Below the pieces are notes generated by a model, which made no database searches, was not told the origin of the DNA, and saw only the letters and a program-made list of their open reading frames with translations. A program made the position numbers and the translations under genes. From Cheilinus undulatus (lineage: Eukaryota > Chordata > Actinopteri > Labriformes > Labridae): a DNA stretch of 64,000 nucleotides. The DNA lies in the NCBI RefSeq assembly GCF_018320785.1, contig NC_054875.1:18168632-18232631 (forward strand), read 5' to 3'. Shown here piece after piece: positions 59,456 to 64,000 of the stretch (within the stretch, counting starts at the first letter, position 1; every line of letters starts with the position of its first letter).

Positions 59456-60726
59456 CTGTAGAGTGAGACAGAGAGGGTCGAGGGACAGACAGAGATAGAG
59501 GCCCATACCAGTTAGCAAAAGGATTTTTATCCTGAATGTGGCCCTCCCAACCTACTACTGTATGCATCACCTCATTCTTTTAAAAAAATATGAATCTCAA
59601 CCTAATTTCAATTGATTTTTTTGATTTGTATCTTTATGTATATTTGGTAAGGGTAAGTAATCAAATCAAATTCTTTTCTCAGTAAAGACCTCACCAGAAA
59701 CAACTTTAAACCCACCTCTAATAGTAAAATACACTTGTCACAGGGCTACCCCATGCCCTCTAAACTGAGTAAAGCATGCATACATTAATATCACACAGCC
59801 TTTCTTGGAATACATCAAACTGGCTGAAAGGCCTGTGTCATGTTAGCTTAGCATTGCTAGCAAACAGCAACTTTTTTTTAAAAAGCCCTCTCTGACAAAT
59901 AAAACATTCAAAACTGTTTCAAGTGCTGCTCAGATAGACACACATGAATATTTTAAACTCAGAAACACATTTATTTGTTGCTAGTGATGTCAAAATGTAT
60001 TTTTGTTCACCCATTGCTCCATGTGCATTCTTGTGCTCACTTCTAAAACCACGAAGTGGCAAAGAGCAGAGCTCCGCCACTGGCTTACATAGTGGTGTGC
60101 TGGGTGGAAGGCCCCTAGTGTGGTAGATTTGGAGGTGTGTCTTTTTTTAAGATAATGTGAAGATTTTACTTACCTTTGATGTTGTTTATGATAATATGAA
60201 TTTGGCAAATTTTTATACCTTTTGCAGTCTTTAATTTTGTCTAGGAAAGTTAACTGATTTCATCTCAGCTCTTGGGCTTTGGTACCTTACCCCCACTCCT
60301 ATATAAGAGGAGGCTGGAGGCCTTGTGAGGGAGTTGGTGGTCGGTGTCAGAGCTTATTGGTCATGAGAGCCATTTCAAACGAAACAAAGTGTGTTCAGAG
60401 CTGCAGCAGAGCATTGTATAAAGCTCAGTCTTCTTCAGTTTTTGAAACCTTTGACTCCTTTTTGAGCCTAACCCAGTAGGCCATCCTTACAACACTTCTT
60501 ACTTTGTTGTTAAAAAACATCATTATGAGCATTAATGATCAAAATGCAAAAAAAGTTTAATCATTTTCAATTTAGTCGTAGGAATTTGAGCCTTTTTATT
60601 AGAAAGACTTTAAACTTATCTTACTGTCAGTCAGTCAATAGGTTTAAAGTGAAAGATATTTGTTTGTAAAATCCTTAAGATTATTGTTTCATTTATTTTC
60701 AATGCATTAACTGTGTCCCACACTTA
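59456..60726. other. Probable espn intron, left of the Tc1 copy
   Basis: No exon of espin or any other gene was recognised in this stretch. Only short overlapping open frames are present. Confidence 0.5.
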
Positions 60727-62292
60727 CACGGCGTTCCACATTATTATGCAAATGACGTTTCTCTCTGATTTTCTAAATATCAATGCAAATGACAGTCATA
60801 ATATTTTTCAAGTCATCAACAGTTAGAGTATAATTCAAATGTTTTTGAACAAACTTCATAATGATAACTATTTTTTTTTTTTAAATAAAAACCTCAAAAT
60901 GCACTTTTCCACATGTTCCACATTATTAAGCAGGCCACAGGTTTCAGCAATATGGGAAAGAAAAAGGATCTCTCTGCTGCTGAAAAGTGTCAAATAGTGT
61001 AATGCCTTGGACAAGGAATGAAAACATTCGATATTTCAGGAAAAATTAAGCATGATCATCGTACTGTCAAGAAATTTGTGGCTGATTCAGAGCACAGACG
61101 GGTTTGTGCAGATAAAGACATAATGAGGAAGGTTTCTGACGGACAAATACATCAGATTAAGAGGGCAGATTCTAAAATGCCATTACAAAGCAGCAAACAA
61201 GTATTTGAAGCTGCTAGTGCCTCTGGAGTCCCACCAACCTCAAGGTGTAGGATCCTCCAGAGGCTTGCAGTCGTGTATAAACCTACTATTCAGCCACCCC
61301 TAACCAATGCTCACAAGCAGAAATGGTTGCAGTGGGCCCAGAAATACATGAAGACTCATTTTCAAACAGTCTTGTTGACTGATGAGTGCCGTGCAACCCT
61401 GGATGATCCAGATGGAGGAGTAGTGGATGGTTGGTGGATGGCCACCATGTCCCAATGAGGCCGGGATGTCAACAAGGAGGGGGCGGAGTCATGTTTGGGC
61501 TGGAATCATGAGGAGAGAGCTGATAGACCCCTTTAGGGTCCCTGAAGGTGTGAAAATGACCTCGGCAAAGTATATAGAGTTTCTGACTGACCACTTTCTT
61601 CCATGGTACAAAAAGAGAATCGTGCCTTCTGTAGCAAAATTTTCTTCAAGCATGACAATGCTCCATCTCATGCTGCAAAGAATACCTCTGTGTCATTGGC
61701 TGCTATGGGCATAAAAGGAGAGAAACTCATGGTGTGGCCCCCATCCTCTCCTGACCTCAACCCTATTGAGAACCTTTGGAGCATCCTCAAGCTAAAGATC
61801 TATGAGGGTGGGAGGCAGTTCACATCAAAACAGCAGCTCTGGGAGGATATTCTGACGTCCTGCAAAAAAAAAATTCTAGCAGAAACTCTCCAAAAACTCA
61901 CAAGTTCAGTGGATGCAAGAATTGTGAAGGTGATATCAAAGAAGGGCTCCTATGTTAACATGCAACTTGTCCTGTTAAGATGTTTTTGATTGAAATAGCT
62001 TTGATTTCAGTAAATATGACCCCCGATGCTGCAATTTCTACAAATGACCATTTTCAGTTCTTTACAATCTATAAAATGTTTTAAAAAGCTGTTGTGCTTA
62101 ATAATGTGGAACAGTGCATTTTGAGGTTTTTATTTTTAAAAAAATATTTTTTGTCATTATGAAGTTTGTTCAAAAACATTTGAATTATGCTCTAATGGCC
62201 GATGACTTGAAAAATATTATGAATGTCATTTGCATTAATATTTAGGAACATCAGAGAAAAATATCATGTGAATAATAATGTGGAACGCTGTG
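60727..62292 (+). mobile_element. Tc1/mariner-like element (copy F), nearly full length
   Basis: Ends CACGGCGTTCCACATTATTA (left) and the inverse of CACAGCGTTCCACATTATTA (right) lie between TA dinucleotides (60725-60726, 62293-62294). The inverted repeats extend inwards for about 180 bp ('tgacttgaaaaatattatga'). It encodes a DD34E-type transposase with few disruptions. Confidence 0.93.
60952..61989 (+). pseudogene. Tc1/mariner transposase (DD34E type), disabled
   Basis: Starts ATG at 60952 ('MGKKKDLSAAEKCQIV'), then meets an in-frame TAA at 61000. An HTH region follows ('IKHDHRTVKKFVADSEHRRV'). The first catalytic aspartate block is 'LLTDECRATLDDPDG' (about 61370-61415). A shift near 61430 moves coding to the next frame ('AGIMRRELIDPFRVPEGVK', 'YIEFLTDHFLPWYKK'). 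A second shift near 61615 restores the first frame. The second aspartate is in 'KHDNAPSHA' (about 61650) and the glutamate in 'SPDLNPIENLW' (about 61760). All three catalytic residues survive; one stop and two frameshifts inactivate it. Length fits a 340-residue Tc1 transposase. Confidence 0.92.
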
Positions 62293-63019
62293 TATGTATT
62301 CAATCAGAAACACCAAAATGGTAAAACAGTCATACAGCACTCATTCACATACTTACATGTGTTGTGTGTTGAGTTTTGTGGCATTTCAATGGTCTTACTC
62401 ATCAAAGTTATCCAGACAACACAATAAACTTATTACTGAAACTGCAGTGTTGAGATTTTAGGTGGTACATTTCTTTAAACATATCTAACCATTTTGATAC
62501 ATTATACATTCAGGAAACCAAATGGATAAAAACAGCTTTTTAAAATAGCACAAATAATTTTTAATATCAGAATTCCACTCTTGGACAACCAACCCTATTT
62601 GATACAAAAGATATCAAACATTGCATAAAGGATACAGTATCCAATGATGTATTGCACAGAAAGAAAGCTTACAAAAGGTACTTTTCAATAGTTTACTTTA
62701 ATAATGGTCAGCCATTGGACAGTACAGGGTAGTGTTTTACGGAATGAGCTCTGCCAAAGCACACACAAATTGCAACTGGACCCTTTCCTTCTTTTCGCAG
62801 CTGTAATTGGAGGTAGAGCAAAGACAAAAATAGATGGAAGCCATCTTTGACTCTTATCTTGACTGATTGGGAATACATATTACCCAGTCTTTTTTCCCCA
62901 GTATTACCTTGGAAATTACAAAGCATATAAAAATGGGATAGACTTGGTAAAAGAACAGAAGGAACTATGTTCTGTTAACACCCCCCCCCCCCCCCCCACC
63001 CACCCACCCACACCCACAC

Positions 63020-63050
<31 letters not shown>

Positions 63051-64000
63051 AACCCATGTATATACATATTCCCATGTGAATAAGGTTCCTAACTGCTTGT
63101 GTACAAGTCAGATACATTTTTGTATATTTTCTAACTGGATAATTTGGACGTGAGGTATGGCATCCATAAAGGCTTAGTGACAAAAAATAATTCAAAAAAT
63201 AATTCAACCCATTTGTCTGCTTTAAATATCCTACATCCTATTCTAAACATAGCTTGTATGTATAAAATTAATTAATATCGACTGTACGACTGTTTGAATG
63301 TATCTTGTCAAAAGTTCATCTTGGAATTAGTGTAATGTTGAATTGTTGCATCCAGGCCCTTTTACAGTGGCCTCTTAGCTAGCATTGTTACAATATGACT
63401 CAATTTATCCACGTATATAGCTCACATTAATGAACACCATTACTAAATTCATATAACTGTCTTTAAAAGGCATATCACTGAATGGAGCCCAAAGAAACAC
63501 AAAGAGAGAAAACTTAATATCAAACCACTCTGTGGTTATTCTACAACCTGCTGACCACTTCATTAAGTAAATGCCATTAAACTAAAAAGAAAGGAAACAA
63601 TGAAGAAAATAATTGTTAAGACTGAAGAGATGCTCTGCCACTTTGTTTGCAAATCAATAACAATAGAAAAAAAACCCCAGATAAAATAAAACAAAACACT
63701 GGTTATCCAAATTAAGTTTCTGCTACCAACCTATAGATTAAGGGTTTTAGCACAAGGATGAATTGATCGACTTCATCCATAATAGATACAACAAGCATTT
63801 CCTCAATTCCCAGCAACTATGTAAAAATGGTCTCACCTTTGACTGAGCTTTTTAAATAACTTTTCATATATAAATCGGCCAAGTTCATGTATTCTATAAA
63901 AAGGCAGGCTGGCCAGGATATAACAGGTAAGGTAGACACTTTGTTCCTATGATAGGGAAATTTTTTTCAGTTTGTAGGCAAGTTACAGTGGGTTCCGGTC
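62293..64000. other. Probable espn intron, right edge of window
   Basis: No espn exon was recognised. A C-run/(CA)n microsatellite lies at 62981-63050. A minus-strand acceptor-donor pair near 63887-63831 frames a 57-nt open segment that does not fit espin phase (listed as rejected). Confidence 0.45.
62981..63050. repeat. C-run, (CCCA)n and (CA)n microsatellite
   Basis: Seventeen C residues, then CCCA/CCCACA units, then CA units ending at 63050. Low complexity; likely length-polymorphic. Confidence 0.95.

Noticed and set aside
62965-63207. Minus-strand frame over the CA repeat
   Set aside because: The Gly/Val/Cys-rich peptide is just the translated microsatellite.
63831-63887. Possible minus-strand 57-nt exon with acceptor 'ctttttatag' and donor 'caaag|gtgaga'
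   Set aside because: The frame needed to join the next espn exon (phase 0) contains a TGA, no other supporting exon is nearby, and the peptide in the open frames resembles nothing in espin.

Overview
The window is nuclear DNA of a vertebrate, almost certainly a teleost fish. Four intron-bearing, GT-AG spliced vertebrate genes can be read. They sit in AT-rich DNA full of repeat families typical of fish genomes: several Tc1/mariner lineages, an L2-clade LINE, an L1/Tx1-like LINE, a tRNA-derived SINE, hAT-like and TTAA-target elements. No species can be named. There is no prokaryotic gene, CRISPR array or genuine tRNA gene.

Genes, left to right: (1) the last five coding exons of ppih (cyclophilin H, U4/U6 snRNP), + strand, 12490-14475; (2) complete ybx1 (Y-box protein 1), + strand, seven coding exons plus a 3'UTR exon, 16919 to about 21.49 kb; (3) complete arhgef16 (ephexin-4, RhoGEF), - strand, 14 coding exons, 34679 down to 23850, with a probable noncoding first exon near 35.6 kb; (4) the last three coding exons of espn (espin, actin bundler), - strand, 59455 down to 52050, with the rest beyond the right edge. 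ppih-ybx1 in the same orientation matches the human 1p34 order. arhgef16 and espn are human 1p36 genes, so this looks like a fish-lineage juxtaposition.

Mobile DNA fills the rest. At 2.7-10.8 kb a Tc1-like element holds an antisense L1-like LINE, which holds a nearly full-length L2 LINE. A 522-bp fold-back element (13616-14137) makes up most of one ppih intron. A 5.4-kb DNA transposon (37609-43024) has 28-bp perfect terminal inverted repeats, a 4-bp ATCT target duplication, a decayed multi-domain transposase-like gene and clusters of a TAACAGAGTTGAC motif. A divergent relative starts at 44689. The espn introns carry a palindromic element interrupted by a SINE, a hAT-like element, a Tc1 copy interrupted by a 1-kb TTAA-target element, and another decayed Tc1 transposon.

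The four host genes form no operon or pathway together. The best candidate for something poorly described is the 37.6-43.0 kb transposon family with its motif clusters.
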